From: JBHWPB01 sp043424675
Lineage (GTDB): Bacteria > Bacillota > Bacilli > Lactobacillales > Carnobacteriaceae_A
DNA length: 28,002 bases
Direction of reading: 5' to 3'
NCBI GenBank assembly: GCA_043424675.1
Contig: JBHWPB010000143.1
Coordinates: forward strand, 1 to 28,002
Shown here: piece after piece, positions 7,683 to 16,069 of the stretch
Numbering within the stretch: the stretch's first letter is position 1
Layout of the letters: every line of letters begins with the position of its first letter
Program-made: the position numbers and the translations under genes
Notes under the pieces: model-generated
Seen by the model: the letters and a program-made list of their open reading frames with translations, nothing else
Told to the model about the DNA's origin: nothing
Databases searched by the model: none

Positions 7683-8624
7683 TTACCTGCTTATTTTATC
7701 TTTTTCTAAAATTGTCAAAACGATATATTCTAAAACATTTTGTATTGTCACATAACTATTATGCATTTTCATGCCTTCTAAAACAGTTGTGACCGCGAAT
7801 AGAGAGTCGGTCAGAGTAGAGGAGGAAGTCTCAGAGATATTTTTCTGTGCCCTTCCTCTCAGCATCTGCAAGAAAATTTCCAGGGTGAGACTCTGTTCTC
7901 TTCTTTCTTTCAATAAGGGCATGAGATGGGTCTGGATAAAAGGGAAAGCATCATCTGACTTTCTCTCTAAATAAGTGATGAGGCGACTGAGTTCTTTCAC
8001 AACTTGATTAAACCATTCCCCTTCGTGCCATTCCAGCGCTTGTTCATCGTCTTGTGTGAGCTGAGCTAGGAGGGCTGCCTTTTCTTCCGGGATGCCTGCC
8101 TCGATCAATCTTTCTTCTCTCACTTGTGAATCTAAGGGAGGGAAATGAATGAGCTGGCTGCGAGATAAAATCGTTGGCAGCAGTCTATTTTTTGCGGTAG
8201 TAAGAAGCAGAACGACTGTGTCTCCTTCAGGCTCTTCTAAAAATTTTAAGAGACTGTTGGCGGCACCGATCGTCATTTTCTCTGCTTCCTCGATGACAAA
8301 AACTTGCCGGTTTCCTTCCACCCCTGTCCGCGAGAGGGCAGCTTTCAACTGCCTGATCTGGTCTACTTTAATCGTCGCTCCTTCTGCTTCAACCAACCTG
8401 ACGTCTGGATGCTGGCCTTCTTCAATCCGCCTGCAATTGACACAAACCTTGCAGGGGGCATGGTCGGCAGCAGGCTCTAAGCAGAACATCGCTTGAGAGA
8501 GATAGTCTGCCATCTCTTTTTTACCGGTCCCGTGGAGGCCCTCAAAAATATAAGCGTGAGCCAGTGTGTTCTTTTCAAGGGCTCTCAAAAAATATTCCTT
8601 TATGTCTTCTTGTTTTAACGCCAT
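7683..8624 (-). CDS. holB: DNA polymerase III subunit delta'
   Basis: Clamp-loader subunit that works with DnaX and HolA to load the sliding clamp. The 313-aa protein has an AAA+ fold with a degenerate Walker A (GLHGTGKK, about 29-36), a four-Cys zinc module (C48, C58, C61, C64), the VDQIRQLK helix and the sensor region NSLLKFLEEPEGDTVVLLLT with ILSRSQLIHF. The C-terminal third is helical and variable. AAGGAGAG precedes the ATG, 19 bases after the yaaQ stop. Confidence 0.94.
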   Translation of the reverse strand: MALKQEDIKEYFLRALEKNTLAHAYIFEGLHGTGKKEMADYLSQAMFCLEPAADHAPCKVCVNCRRIEEGQHPDVRLVEAEGATIKVDQIRQLKAALSRTGVEGNRQVFVIEEAEKMTIGAANSLLKFLEEPEGDTVVLLLTTAKNRLLPTILSRSQLIHFPPLDSQVREERLIEAGIPEEKAALLAQLTQDDEQALEWHEGEWFNQVVKELSRLITYLERKSDDAFPFIQTHLMPLLKERREQSLTLEIFLQMLRGRAQKNISETSSSTLTDSLFAVTTVLEGMKMHNSYVTIQNVLEYIVLTILEKDKISR

Positions 8625-8643
8625 CCGAGCTCTCCTTGCTTTC

Positions 8644-8976
8644 TTATAATTTATAGAAGTCTTCTATTTCAAGTACGAATACAATCGCTCCGCCCACTCG
8701 AACTTTGAGAGGTTCAGTTGTATAATACTCCAGCCCGAACTCATCATAGGCGCCGGGTTGGGGTATCATTGTTTCTCGTGTGGAACTGGTCTCTGCGATG
8801 ACATCCATTACGTCCTCTAAATACTTCTCTTCGATTCCGATCAAAAAAGTCGTGTTTTTCTTGCGCAAAAATCCGCCTGCCGAAGCAATACGTGTCACAC
8901 TGATATCGGCCTCAACAAAAGCTCTTTCTAACTCATCGCTATCTTCATCTTGAACAATACAAATTACTAATTTCAT
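8644..8976 (-). CDS. darA: Cyclic-di-AMP receptor, PII-like (DarA/PstA/YaaQ)
   Basis: PII-like trimeric protein that binds cyclic di-AMP; its downstream role is not well known. The 110-aa length and the motifs MKLVICIVQDED, TRIASAGGFLRKKNTTFLIG (about 30-49) and the C-terminal GGAIVFVLEIEDFYKL are diagnostic for the family. Its ATG overlaps the tmk stop by one base (TAATG), indicating coupling. It lies directly before holB; in Bacillus yaaR lies between them and is absent here. Confidence 0.95.
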   Translation of the reverse strand: MKLVICIVQDEDSDELERAFVEADISVTRIASAGGFLRKKNTTFLIGIEEKYLEDVMDVIAETSSTRETMIPQPGAYDEFGLEYYTTEPLKVRVGGAIVFVLEIEDFYKL

Positions 8977-9626
8977 TATGCTCCCTCGTCTCTCTCTTGA
9001 AGAAAACTTTGAATAATCTTCATCACACTGTCTATGACTTGCTCCAATGGCTGACTGGCATCGATGACTTGAACCCGCTCATCTGCCTCTCGATAAATCT
9101 TATGGTAGCCTTCTCGAACTTTTTCGTGAAAAACTAACTCTTCTTGGTCGAGACGATCATACTGTGTCTCTTTCCTGTTCTCTTGAATTCGTCTGAGACC
9201 TTCTTCCGCATCAATATCTAAATAAATGGTAAGCTCCGGAATCAAACCCTCTGTCGCAAAATGGTTGAGCTGTCTCACCTCATCTATGCCGATTCCTCGG
9301 GCATAGCCTTGATAAACCAGCGAACTATCTACGAAACGGTCACATAAGACAAGCTTTCCTTTACTTAAAGCAGGACGGATAATCTCTGTGATATGTTGTC
9401 TCCGGCTCGCAGCATAGAGGAGGGCTTCTGTCCTTGCATCCATCTCTGTATGATCCGTATCTAAAATAATTTTCCTGATATTTTCGGAGATGACGCTTCC
9501 TCCTGGTTCACGTGTATGAAGAACCTCTCTTTGTGTAATTTTTTCTATTTCTTTGAGAACCGCCTCAATCACTGACGTTTTCCCTGAACCATCCGGCCCT
9601 TCAAATGTGACAAACAACCCTTCCAT
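8976..9626 (-). CDS. tmk: Thymidylate kinase
   Basis: Phosphorylates dTMP to dTDP for DNA synthesis. The 216-aa form shows P-loop GPDGSGKT (10-17), TREPGG, the DRF motif in VLCDRFVDSSLVYQG and the lid region around RKETQYDRLD. The start at 9626 (MEGLFVTFEG) matches the family and has AGAGAGG about 11 bases upstream; an in-frame ATG at 9650 would add eight residues with a poorer RBS. It heads a new transcript, with a terminator after recR and a recognisable promoter at 9680-9708. Confidence 0.95.
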   Translation of the reverse strand: MEGLFVTFEGPDGSGKTSVIEAVLKEIEKITQREVLHTREPGGSVISENIRKIILDTDHTEMDARTEALLYAASRRQHITEIIRPALSKGKLVLCDRFVDSSLVYQGYARGIGIDEVRQLNHFATEGLIPELTIYLDIDAEEGLRRIQENRKETQYDRLDQEELVFHEKVREGYHKIYREADERVQVIDASQPLEQVIDSVMKIIQSFLQERDEGA

Positions 9627-9679
9627 TCCAATACATGCCTCTCTTCTCATTACATTTTCTAACTCTTATCCATTTTATC

Positions 9680-9708
9680 ATTATTCTTTGATATTCTAAA
9701 GCTAACAA
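9680..9708 (-). promoter_or_regulatory. Promoter upstream of tmk
   Basis: Minus-strand TTGTTA (9703-9708) and AATAAT (9680-9685), spaced by 17 bases, lie downstream of the recR terminator and about 50 bases before the tmk start. Confidence 0.5.
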
Positions 9709-9743
9709 ATGAAGAGTCGGACAGAGCTTGTTTTAAGCTTATG

Positions 9744-9783
9744 AAAAAAGCCAGAATAGAAAGCTTAAAGCTTCCATTCCAGC
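9744..9783 (-). terminator. Rho-independent terminator after recR
   Basis: On the minus strand AGCTGGAATGGAAGC pairs with GCTTTCTATTCTGGCT using a few G-U pairs and one bulge, followed by TTTTTT. It ends the dnaX-ybaB-recR transcript. Confidence 0.75.
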
Positions 9784-9839
9784 TTGTTGATCACAATCAA
9801 GTTCGTCTGCGTCTCTCACGGAGCAGCAGATCATATTAT

Positions 9840-10439
9840 CTACATCTCTCGACGTCCTTCTACTGCTTTCAGAAGGGTCACTTCATCCGCGTATTCGATG
9901 TCGCTCCCCACTGATAAACCGTGAGCCAGACGGGTCACTTTAATACCTGAAGGTTTGACCAGACGTGAGATATACATAGCAGTTGCTTCGCCTTCTGATG
10001 TGGCATTCGTTGCGACAACCACTTCTTCCACTTCGTCATTTTCTTGAAGACGCTTGATGAGTGAAGCCATGTTAATGTCGTCCGGGCCCGTTCCTTCGAT
10101 AGGCGAGATCACCCCATGGAGCACGTGGTACAAGCCATTATAGTCGCGTACTTTTTCCATCGCTGCTACATCCTGGGCATCCTCCACGACTAAAATCATA
10201 TTTTTATTCCGGTTTTTGTCCGCACATATCTGGCAAGGGTCGCTTTCTGTGATATTACCGCACACCGAACAGTAAGTCAGGTCCCTTTTGACACTGATCA
10301 GCGATTTAGCGAATTCTGTCACATCTTCTTCCCTCATGTTGACGGTGTAAAAAGCGAGGCGCGATGCTGTTTTTTCTCCTATACCAGGCAGACGCATGTA
10401 GCTTTCCATTAATTTAGAAATTGGTTCAGGGTAGTACAT
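9840..10439 (-). CDS. recR: Recombination mediator protein RecR
   Basis: Acts with RecF and RecO in loading RecA at gaps and daughter-strand breaks. The 199-aa protein has the N-terminal helix-hairpin-helix (RLPGIGEKTASRLA, 16-29), a C4 zinc finger (Cys57, Cys60, Cys69, Cys72) and a Toprim domain (MILVVEDAQDVAAMEK and following). The C-terminal region has the RLAHGLSVGSDIEYADEVTL signature. GGAGGATGAGTG lies at its start. It follows ybaB by 63 bases, and no yaaL-type gene follows it. Confidence 0.97.
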   Translation of the reverse strand: MYYPEPISKLMESYMRLPGIGEKTASRLAFYTVNMREEDVTEFAKSLISVKRDLTYCSVCGNITESDPCQICADKNRNKNMILVVEDAQDVAAMEKVRDYNGLYHVLHGVISPIEGTGPDDINMASLIKRLQENDEVEEVVVATNATSEGEATAMYISRLVKPSGIKVTRLAHGLSVGSDIEYADEVTLLKAVEGRREM

Positions 10440-10469
10440 TCACTCATCCTCCTTCATATAGCGCAATTT

Positions 10470-10488
10470 AAGAAGGCGAGTCCTTCTT
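10470..10488. other. Short hairpin between ybaB and recR
   Basis: AAGAAGG and CCTTCTT surround a five-base loop. On the minus strand it is followed by AAATTGCG, not a T-tract, so it is more likely an mRNA structure or processing site than a terminator. Confidence 0.35.
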
Positions 10489-10502
10489 TGTCCCGAGGTT
10501 TT

Positions 10503-10832
10503 TTAGAAGCCTGGGATGTTTAAATTGTCGGTATATTTGCTCATCTGTTTTTCGCTTTCGCTTTCCACTTGCTCGATCACATCGTTGACAGCGATTTGTA
10601 CTAAGTCTTGTAAAATTTCTACATCTTCTGGATCAACGATCATCTCATCGATCTCGACTTTAACGACTTCTTTTTTTCCGGTCATGGTGACCTTAACGAG
10701 GTCATCGTTCGCTACACCCACATACTCTTTCTCTTCGAGAGCCTGTTGTTCTTTTTCCATGTCCTTCCGCATCTTCTGCATCTTTTTCATCATCTTCTGC
10801 ATGTTGCCTCCACCTGGCATCATATTATCCAC
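10503..10832 (-). CDS. ybaB: YbaB/EbfC family nucleoid-associated protein
   Basis: Small DNA-binding protein (109 aa) that acts as a dimer on the nucleoid. It has the Met/Lys-rich N-terminus (MMPGGGNMQKMMKKMQKMRK), the central strand KVTMTGKKEVVKVEID and the closing ESEKQMSKYTDNLNIPGF, all typical of the family. It lies between dnaX (15-base gap) and recR, the conserved bacterial order. Confidence 0.96.
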   Translation of the reverse strand: MDNMMPGGGNMQKMMKKMQKMRKDMEKEQQALEEKEYVGVANDDLVKVTMTGKKEVVKVEIDEMIVDPEDVEILQDLVQIAVNDVIEQVESESEKQMSKYTDNLNIPGF

Positions 10833-10847
10833 TTCCTTTTTATTATT

Positions 10848-12599
10848 TTAATTGTTTTCTACTTGAACGACTTCTTCTCCAAAGCGTTTAATCGCTTCTT
10901 CGACAATGTCAGTTTCTTCAGCTGTTTCTGTTTCTTCTTTGTCTTTTTGAACCATTTCTGACTGCGAGTGGTTGTCTGCTTTCATCTGATTGATAAACTC
11001 TTGACGCATGGCCGGCCAATCTTCACTCGTAATGGCTTGTAAATGCATGCGCGTGCCTGTGATTTTTTCAAGATAGTCGCCGACATTTTCACGAAGACTT
11101 TCATCTGTCATCGCCTTCTGGCAGAGAATATCATAATCAAATGTTACCACAATTGCCTCTTCGCTTGCAGCAACGGGCTCCGACGCCTTCATCACTGCTC
11201 GCTCTGTCACTGTCAAAGCAGACAAGAGATCTGGCCAAACTTCTTGCAATTCGTCGAGACTGGTGCGTGTGGCCTGAGTTAAGACGTCATAGATTCCCGT
11301 TCTATTCGGCGTAAAGTCTCTGCCATTGCTTGGTCTGCTTCTTGTAGGCTTGGATGCTTGCCGAGTCGTCTGCGCAGTCGGTTCAGCGTGAACGTGTTCA
11401 AGCGAGTTGCTTTCCGCTTTTTCTATTTTCTTCGACAGCTTAGCCACTTGTTCTTCCAGCTGATCGATAGTTTCTTGTGCTTCTCCGCTTGGTACAGCAG
11501 CTTGAGCGGGGGTCGCTTGTTCGTGAGTGAGCTGGACTGTTGCCACTTCAAGATAAACTGTCGCATGGTTCGATAAGCGTAGCTCCTGCTGAGTCTCATT
11601 AAAGACACGAATAATATCATAAAGCAGGTTTGTCTCCACTTTGTCGCTCAAGGTTTCGAACTCTGCACTTATTTTAGCTTTTTGGAGAATTTCGGTGTTT
11701 TCTGGAGTAATTTTATGAATCAGGATGTCACGACTGAAGAGAATGACATCTTCTACAAAGCGGCCCACATCCTTACCGTCAGCCAGCGCCTCATGGACAA
11801 TGGCCAAGCCCTTTTCTGTATCTTTATCAGACAAGGCATTGAAATAATCGATCAAAAATTCCTGGGTCAGACTGCCTGTCACTTGAATAGCATCTTCTGT
11901 CGTCACTTTTTCGTCGGAGAATGTAATCGCCTGGTCCAACACGGTCAAGGCATCTCGCATTCCGCCGTCTGCAGCTTGGGCAATGATGTCGAGGGTGTCC
12001 TCATCATACTTGACTTCTTCCGCTTTTAAAATCTCTTCCATGCGTCTGACCATCTCACTGGAGCTGATGCGTCTAAAATCAAAGCGCTGGACTCTTGAAA
12101 TAATAGTGAGCGGGATTTTATGAGGTTCTGTTGTGGCGAGTATAAAGACAACTTTCTCAGGGGGCTCTTCTAATGTCTTTAAGAGCGCATTGAAGGCTCC
12201 TTTAGATAACATATGAACCTCGTCGATAATATAGACCTTATATTCTGTGACCGTAGGGGAATAATTCGCTTTTTCACGGATATTTCTGATTTCTTCTACC
12301 CCATTGTTACTGGCCGCGTCAATTTCAATGACATCGTTCATCGACCCTTGTGTAATCTGTTCACAGATATGACATGCATTACAGGGTTCGCCATCCTCTT
12401 GATTGGGACAGTTGATTGCTTTAGAGAATATTTTAGCAGCACTTGTTTTCCCTGTACCGCGAGGACCCGTAAAGAGATAAGCGTGGCTTGTTTTGTTATT
12501 GGAAATAGCATTCTTTAATGTTTTGACAATCGCTTCTTGTCCTACCATCTCATCAAAACGCTGTGGCCGGTAGAGACGGTATAACGCCTGATAACTCAT
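10848..12599 (-). CDS. dnaX: DNA polymerase III subunits gamma/tau
   Basis: Clamp-loader ATPase that organises the replisome. The 583-aa protein has Walker A GPRGTGKT (45-52), a four-Cys zinc module (Cys64, Cys73, Cys76, Cys79), Walker B YIIDEVHML, the sensor 1 region FILATTEPHKIPLTI and SRVQRFDF. Residues about 380-440 are a linker with a coiled-coil-like stretch, and the C-terminal domain resembles the tau part. The acidic tail (EETETAEETDIVEEA) is typical of Lactobacillales. GGGAGGAGGCC precedes the ATG. I saw no A-rich slippery site of the E. coli type. Confidence 0.96.
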   Translation of the reverse strand: MSYQALYRLYRPQRFDEMVGQEAIVKTLKNAISNNKTSHAYLFTGPRGTGKTSAAKIFSKAINCPNQEDGEPCNACHICEQITQGSMNDVIEIDAASNNGVEEIRNIREKANYSPTVTEYKVYIIDEVHMLSKGAFNALLKTLEEPPEKVVFILATTEPHKIPLTIISRVQRFDFRRISSSEMVRRMEEILKAEEVKYDEDTLDIIAQAADGGMRDALTVLDQAITFSDEKVTTEDAIQVTGSLTQEFLIDYFNALSDKDTEKGLAIVHEALADGKDVGRFVEDVILFSRDILIHKITPENTEILQKAKISAEFETLSDKVETNLLYDIIRVFNETQQELRLSNHATVYLEVATVQLTHEQATPAQAAVPSGEAQETIDQLEEQVAKLSKKIEKAESNSLEHVHAEPTAQTTRQASKPTRSRPSNGRDFTPNRTGIYDVLTQATRTSLDELQEVWPDLLSALTVTERAVMKASEPVAASEEAIVVTFDYDILCQKAMTDESLRENVGDYLEKITGTRMHLQAITSEDWPAMRQEFINQMKADNHSQSEMVQKDKEETETAEETDIVEEAIKRFGEEVVQVENN

Positions 12600-12642
12600 A
12601 GAGGCCTCCTCCCTTTTTGTTTTCTTTTGAGCTTACTTCTTT

Positions 12643-12671
12643 ATTATAAACCAAGCTCTCTTTTATTGAAA
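12643..12671 (-). promoter_or_regulatory. Promoter of dnaX-ybaB-recR
   Basis: Perfect -10 TATAAT (12643-12648, minus strand) with TTTCAA 17 bases upstream. It lies between the SRP RNA terminator and the dnaX RBS. Confidence 0.6.
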
Positions 12672-12702
12672 CTCCTGGAGCTGATATTTTATTCTTTCTT
12701 CA

Positions 12703-12742
12703 ATAAAAAAATAAAAGCCTTTGGGATCTCCCAAAAGCTTTT
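12703..12742 (-). terminator. Terminator of the SRP RNA gene
   Basis: On the minus strand AAAAGCTTTTGGGA and TCCCAAAGGCTTTT pair (one bulge) and are followed by a run of T with one A (ATTTTTTT). It is immediately downstream of ffs. Confidence 0.85.
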
Positions 12743-12750
12743 TAATAATT

Positions 12751-12842
12751 GCAAAGGCACATGGTGAGGACATACTTAGTGCTGCTTCCTTCCAGACCTG
12801 ACACGATTCATACGCCCCACCATTGCCCATGGCCTTACGGCA
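12751..12842 (-). ncRNA. ffs: Signal recognition particle RNA, small bacterial type (4.5S/scRNA)
   Basis: RNA core of the signal recognition particle, which binds Ffh and guides membrane and secreted proteins to SecYEG. The minus strand contains the invariant domain IV loop GTGTCAGGTCTGGAAGGAAG followed by CAGCACTAAG. Flanking arms GGCAATGGTGGGG and CCTCACCATGTGCC form the long stem. A perfect -10 TATAAT is at 12846-12851 and a strong terminator follows, so the RNA is about 90 nt; the ends are estimates. The position upstream of dnaX is the same as for scr in B. subtilis. The 342 bases between dnaX and oppF are explained by this gene, its signals and the oppF terminator. Confidence 0.96.
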
Positions 12843-12845
12843 CCT

Positions 12846-12851
12846 ATTATA
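12846..12851 (-). promoter_or_regulatory. -10 element of the SRP RNA gene
   Basis: Perfect TATAAT ending a few bases before the predicted RNA 5' end. The -35 at 17-base spacing (ACATTC) is poor. Confidence 0.6.
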
Positions 12852-12894
12852 ATAACATAATCCCTATTGAATGTCTAGTTCTTATTGTTTAAAG

Positions 12895-12930
12895 ATAAAA
12901 AAGCAAGGTCAGCTTTTGCGTCAACCTTGC
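12895..12930 (-). terminator. Terminator of the oppBCDF operon
   Basis: Minus-strand GCAAGGT and ACCTTGC form the stem, followed by TTTTTTATC. It lies just after the oppF stop. Confidence 0.85.
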
Positions 12931-12941
12931 CCTTTGTTTTA

Positions 12942-13898
12942 TCAGAATTTAATGTCTTCGTCTTCTTGGTTTTCTCTTTTTTCTCTTAAACCAGCCACCT
13001 GATCGGGTTCACAATAGATAAAGTGTCCTGGAACAACTTCTATCATCTCTTCTTTTCCTGTAAATGGCTTGTGTTCGTACTCAATTCTTTCACGTTCACG
13101 CTCATAAATAGGATTTGGAAGAGGAATCGCTGATAATAAACTTTCTGTGTAAGGATGGAGCGGGTGGAAATAGAGCTCATCCGCTTCAGCAATTTCAACG
13201 AGCTTCCCTTGGTACATCACACCAATGCGATCACTGATGTATTTAACCATGGATAAGTCGTGGGCGATGAATAAGAAAGTTAAGTCAAATTCTTCTTGTA
13301 AGTCCATCAAGAGGTTGACAACTTGTGCTTGGACTGAAACGTCTAGCGCTGAAATCGGCTCGTCCGCGACGATAAGTTTCGGCGTCACAGCTAAGGCACG
13401 GGCAATTCCGATCCTCTGTCTTTGTCCTCCGGAGAATTCATGAGGATAACGAGAAGCGTGGTCTTCGTTCAACCCGACGACTTCGAGTAATTCTACCACA
13501 CGGTCGTATCTTTCTTTCTCACTTGAGACAAGCTTATGAATGTCTAACCCCTCAGCGATAATATCTTCTACCTTCATTCGCGGGTTTAACGAAGCATAAG
13601 GATCTTGAAAAATCATCTGAATGTCTTTTCTAAACTCTAATTCGTCTTGTCGTGATTTCATGTCTGCTGTATTTTCTCCATCGAAATACACTTCTCCACC
13701 AGTCGGATTATAGAGACGGATGATGGAACGACCGGTCGTTGTTTTTCCTGACCCCGACTCTCCTACTAAACCAAATGTTTCTCCTGGAAAGATGTCGAAA
13801 GTGACATCATCAACAGCTCTGACTTCACTTTTTTGACCTTTGTTAAAGTATTGTTTCAAGTTTTTAACCTCTAAAAGTGGCTTTCTTTCTTTAGTCAT
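12942..13898 (-). CDS. oppF: Oligopeptide ABC transporter ATP-binding protein OppF
   Basis: One of the two ATPases of the oligopeptide importer (318 aa). It has Walker A GESGSGKTTTG, signature FSGGQRQRIGIARAL, Walker B LIVADEPISALD and the H-loop FLFIAHDLSMV. The C-terminal oligopeptide domain (HPYTESLLSAIPLPNP and after) is short and ends in an acidic tail. The start overlaps oppD by 8 bases with AAGGAGG as RBS. It is the last gene of the operon. Confidence 0.94.
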   Translation of the reverse strand: MTKERKPLLEVKNLKQYFNKGQKSEVRAVDDVTFDIFPGETFGLVGESGSGKTTTGRSIIRLYNPTGGEVYFDGENTADMKSRQDELEFRKDIQMIFQDPYASLNPRMKVEDIIAEGLDIHKLVSSEKERYDRVVELLEVVGLNEDHASRYPHEFSGGQRQRIGIARALAVTPKLIVADEPISALDVSVQAQVVNLLMDLQEEFDLTFLFIAHDLSMVKYISDRIGVMYQGKLVEIAEADELYFHPLHPYTESLLSAIPLPNPIYERERERIEYEHKPFTGKEEMIEVVPGHFIYCEPDQVAGLREKRENQEDEDIKF

Positions 13899-15018
13899 GC
13901 AAACCCTCCTTTGCTGGTTGCTTTTTGCGTTCTGCTTGAGTTAAGAAATACTCGCCTGACGCTGCATAGTCTAGGCCGCGCTCTTCTTTCAGTTTGCCGT
14001 AAATGCCATAGCGTCGTTCGATTTCCTCTGGTACGTCAACCGCAGGAGCGTCTGGGTGCAATAACCAAGTCGCTGCTGCATGGGTCGGCGAGACGTGAAA
14101 GTAGGGAGCTTGCATTTCATAATCAATCTGCATTGCATATTCACTGCGAGGAGCAAAAGCATCCCCTTTTGGCGGCTCATGCAGGTCAGGAGGCGTTCCA
14201 GGGATAGAAAGCAGCTTCCCTTCCGTCTCCAACGTCGGCATAGATGTAATCAGACCCCAAGTATAAGGGTGTTGAGGGTTATAGAAAATTTCGTCTACTG
14301 TCCCATATTCGACAATCTGACCGGCATACATTACTCCGATACGGTCTGCCACATTTGCTACGACTCCTAAGTCGTGAGTAATAAAGATGATAGAGGTTTC
14401 ATTAAAGACTTGCAAGTCTTTAATCAAATCTAAAATCTGAGCTTGAATGGTCACGTCCAAAGCAGTTGTCGGCTCATCTGCGATTAATATCTCAGGCTCA
14501 CAGGCTAGCGCAATCGCGATAACAATTCTTTGACGCTGTCCCCCAGAGAATTGGTGGGGATAATCCTTAAAGCGATTTTTCGCATTAGGGATACCTACTT
14601 TTTCCAGTAAGTCTAATGCTTTTTGATTGGCTTCTTTTTTCGAAGCATTCTGGTGGAGACGGATAGGTTCTGCGACCTGATCCCCGATACGCATCACGGG
14701 GTTCAAGGAGGTCATCGGATCCTGGAAAATCATCGCAATATCATCACCGCGGATCTTTTGCATTTCTTCATCCGTTTTTTCCAAGAGATTATCTCCTTTG
14801 TAGAGAATTTCTCCATTCTTGACAATTGCGTTTTTACTTAAAAGATTCATAACACTTCTTACGGTAACTGATTTTCCTGAACCTGATTCACCCACAATGG
14901 CGAAGTTTTCTCCCTTTTTCAGATTAAATGAAACATTACGTATCGCATGAACTGGGCCAGCAAATGTTTCAAAATCAATTTCTAATTTTTTTACTTCTAA
15001 TACATTTTCTTTATCCAT
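13891..15018 (-). CDS. oppD: Oligopeptide ABC transporter ATP-binding protein OppD
   Basis: Second ATPase of the importer (375 aa). It has Walker A GESGSGKS, signature FSGGQRQRIVIAIAL, Walker B LIADEPTTALD and H-loop IFITHDLGVVA. The C-terminal domain keeps the outline GxxFAPRxEYAM but all four cysteines of the iron-sulfur motif known in DppD/OppD of other bacteria are replaced (GDAFAPRSEYAMQID and THAAATWLL). A C-terminal extension of about 40 residues follows. I recall similar forms in lactic acid bacteria, so this is probably a lineage trait. AGGAGG precedes the ATG, 11 bases after oppC. Confidence 0.94.
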   Translation of the reverse strand: MDKENVLEVKKLEIDFETFAGPVHAIRNVSFNLKKGENFAIVGESGSGKSVTVRSVMNLLSKNAIVKNGEILYKGDNLLEKTDEEMQKIRGDDIAMIFQDPMTSLNPVMRIGDQVAEPIRLHQNASKKEANQKALDLLEKVGIPNAKNRFKDYPHQFSGGQRQRIVIAIALACEPEILIADEPTTALDVTIQAQILDLIKDLQVFNETSIIFITHDLGVVANVADRIGVMYAGQIVEYGTVDEIFYNPQHPYTWGLITSMPTLETEGKLLSIPGTPPDLHEPPKGDAFAPRSEYAMQIDYEMQAPYFHVSPTHAAATWLLHPDAPAVDVPEEIERRYGIYGKLKEERGLDYAASGEYFLTQAERKKQPAKEGLHD

Positions 15019-15029
15019 TTACTTGCCTC

Positions 15030-16067
15030 CTAATCGACTGTTTTTGGATCTAATGCATCTCGTAAACCATTCGCCAACATGTTAAATGAAATCATGATGA
15101 TACTTAACACACCGGATGGGTACCACATTAAGTGCGGCAGGAATCTAAAGGTCTTGTATCCGTCATTAATCAACGTACCAAGTGAAGCCTGCGGCGCTGG
15201 GATACCTAATCCGATAAAGCTTAAGAAAGCTTCGAAGAAGATAGCGTTTGGAATAGAGAAGATGGTCTGGATAATGATAACACCGGAAATATTAGGTAAA
15301 ATATGCATGAGGGCAATTTTTATAGGCGATTCTCCTAGAGCGGTTGCCGCAAGCACATATTCTTCATTTTTAACTTTCAATGTTTCAGCACGTACGAGAC
15401 GAGCCATGGTAATCCATTCGGTCAGAGCCAAGGCAAAGATAATGGAAGAAATCCCCGGTCTCAATACGAGTAAGAGCAAGATAACAACTACGAGGTTTGG
15501 AACTCCGGAGAGGATCTCAAGAATTCTCTGCATGATGTTATCGACACGGCCTCCCATCCACCCTGAAATCAGGCCGTATGGCACACCGATTAAAATGTTG
15601 AGTAAAGCTGCTACGACTCCAATAAAGAGAGAGACACGTGTCCCGTAGAGAATGCGGGAAAAGAGGTCACGGCCTAACGCATCTGTTCCTAAAATATAGT
15701 AGACATCTTCTGGAACACCTGCCTGCGCATAAGCATCGACTGCTTGTCCTCCCGCATCTTGCATTCCGTTGAATAATGGAATCCAATCTAAGGCTGGAAT
15801 TTTAGGCGGAAGGTTAGCGAACTCAGCATTCTGTGTCGCATAGTGGTACGGCGCGATAACAGGTGCCAGCAAGGCAATGATAACGACAAGAACTAAAATC
15901 CATAAACTCACGATAGCGACCTTGTTGTTTTTCAGTCGTCTCCAAGCGTCTTGTCCAAAGGTCAAGGAAGGAGCCGATATTCTTTCACGTTCTTCGTAAT
16001 CTCCGCGATTAGCTGGGTCAAACATTTCCGCAGGAACTCTTGGTAATTTTTCTGGATTTGCACCCAT
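15030..16067 (-). CDS. oppC: Oligopeptide ABC transporter permease OppC
   Basis: Membrane subunit (345 aa). It has a cytoplasmic N-terminus, a first membrane segment (VAIVSLWILVLVVIIALLAP, about 49-68), a long extracellular loop ending in ILGTDALGRDLFSR, and five more segments with the EAA coupling region LAATALGESPIKIALMHILP. The loop between segments 1 and 2 is long, as is usual in lactic acid bacterial OppC. AAGGAG precedes the ATG; the gap to oppB is 2 bases. Confidence 0.95.
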   Translation of the reverse strand: MGANPEKLPRVPAEMFDPANRGDYEERERISAPSLTFGQDAWRRLKNNKVAIVSLWILVLVVIIALLAPVIAPYHYATQNAEFANLPPKIPALDWIPLFNGMQDAGGQAVDAYAQAGVPEDVYYILGTDALGRDLFSRILYGTRVSLFIGVVAALLNILIGVPYGLISGWMGGRVDNIMQRILEILSGVPNLVVVILLLLVLRPGISSIIFALALTEWITMARLVRAETLKVKNEEYVLAATALGESPIKIALMHILPNISGVIIIQTIFSIPNAIFFEAFLSFIGLGIPAPQASLGTLINDGYKTFRFLPHLMWYPSGVLSIIMISFNMLANGLRDALDPKTVD

Positions 16068-16069
16068 TC

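Noticed and set aside
7423..7755. 110-codon plus-strand frame opposite yabA/holB
   Set aside because: Shadow of yabA and the end of holB; Ser/Phe-rich composition typical of antisense frames.
9661..9839. Remnant of yaaL between recR and tmk
   Set aside because: The only frame is about 31 codons without similarity to the family, and the DNA is explained by a terminator and promoter.
10848..12599. Programmed frameshift in dnaX producing a separate gamma subunit
   Set aside because: No A6-G type slippery stretch with a following stem was seen in the region after the ATPase domain.
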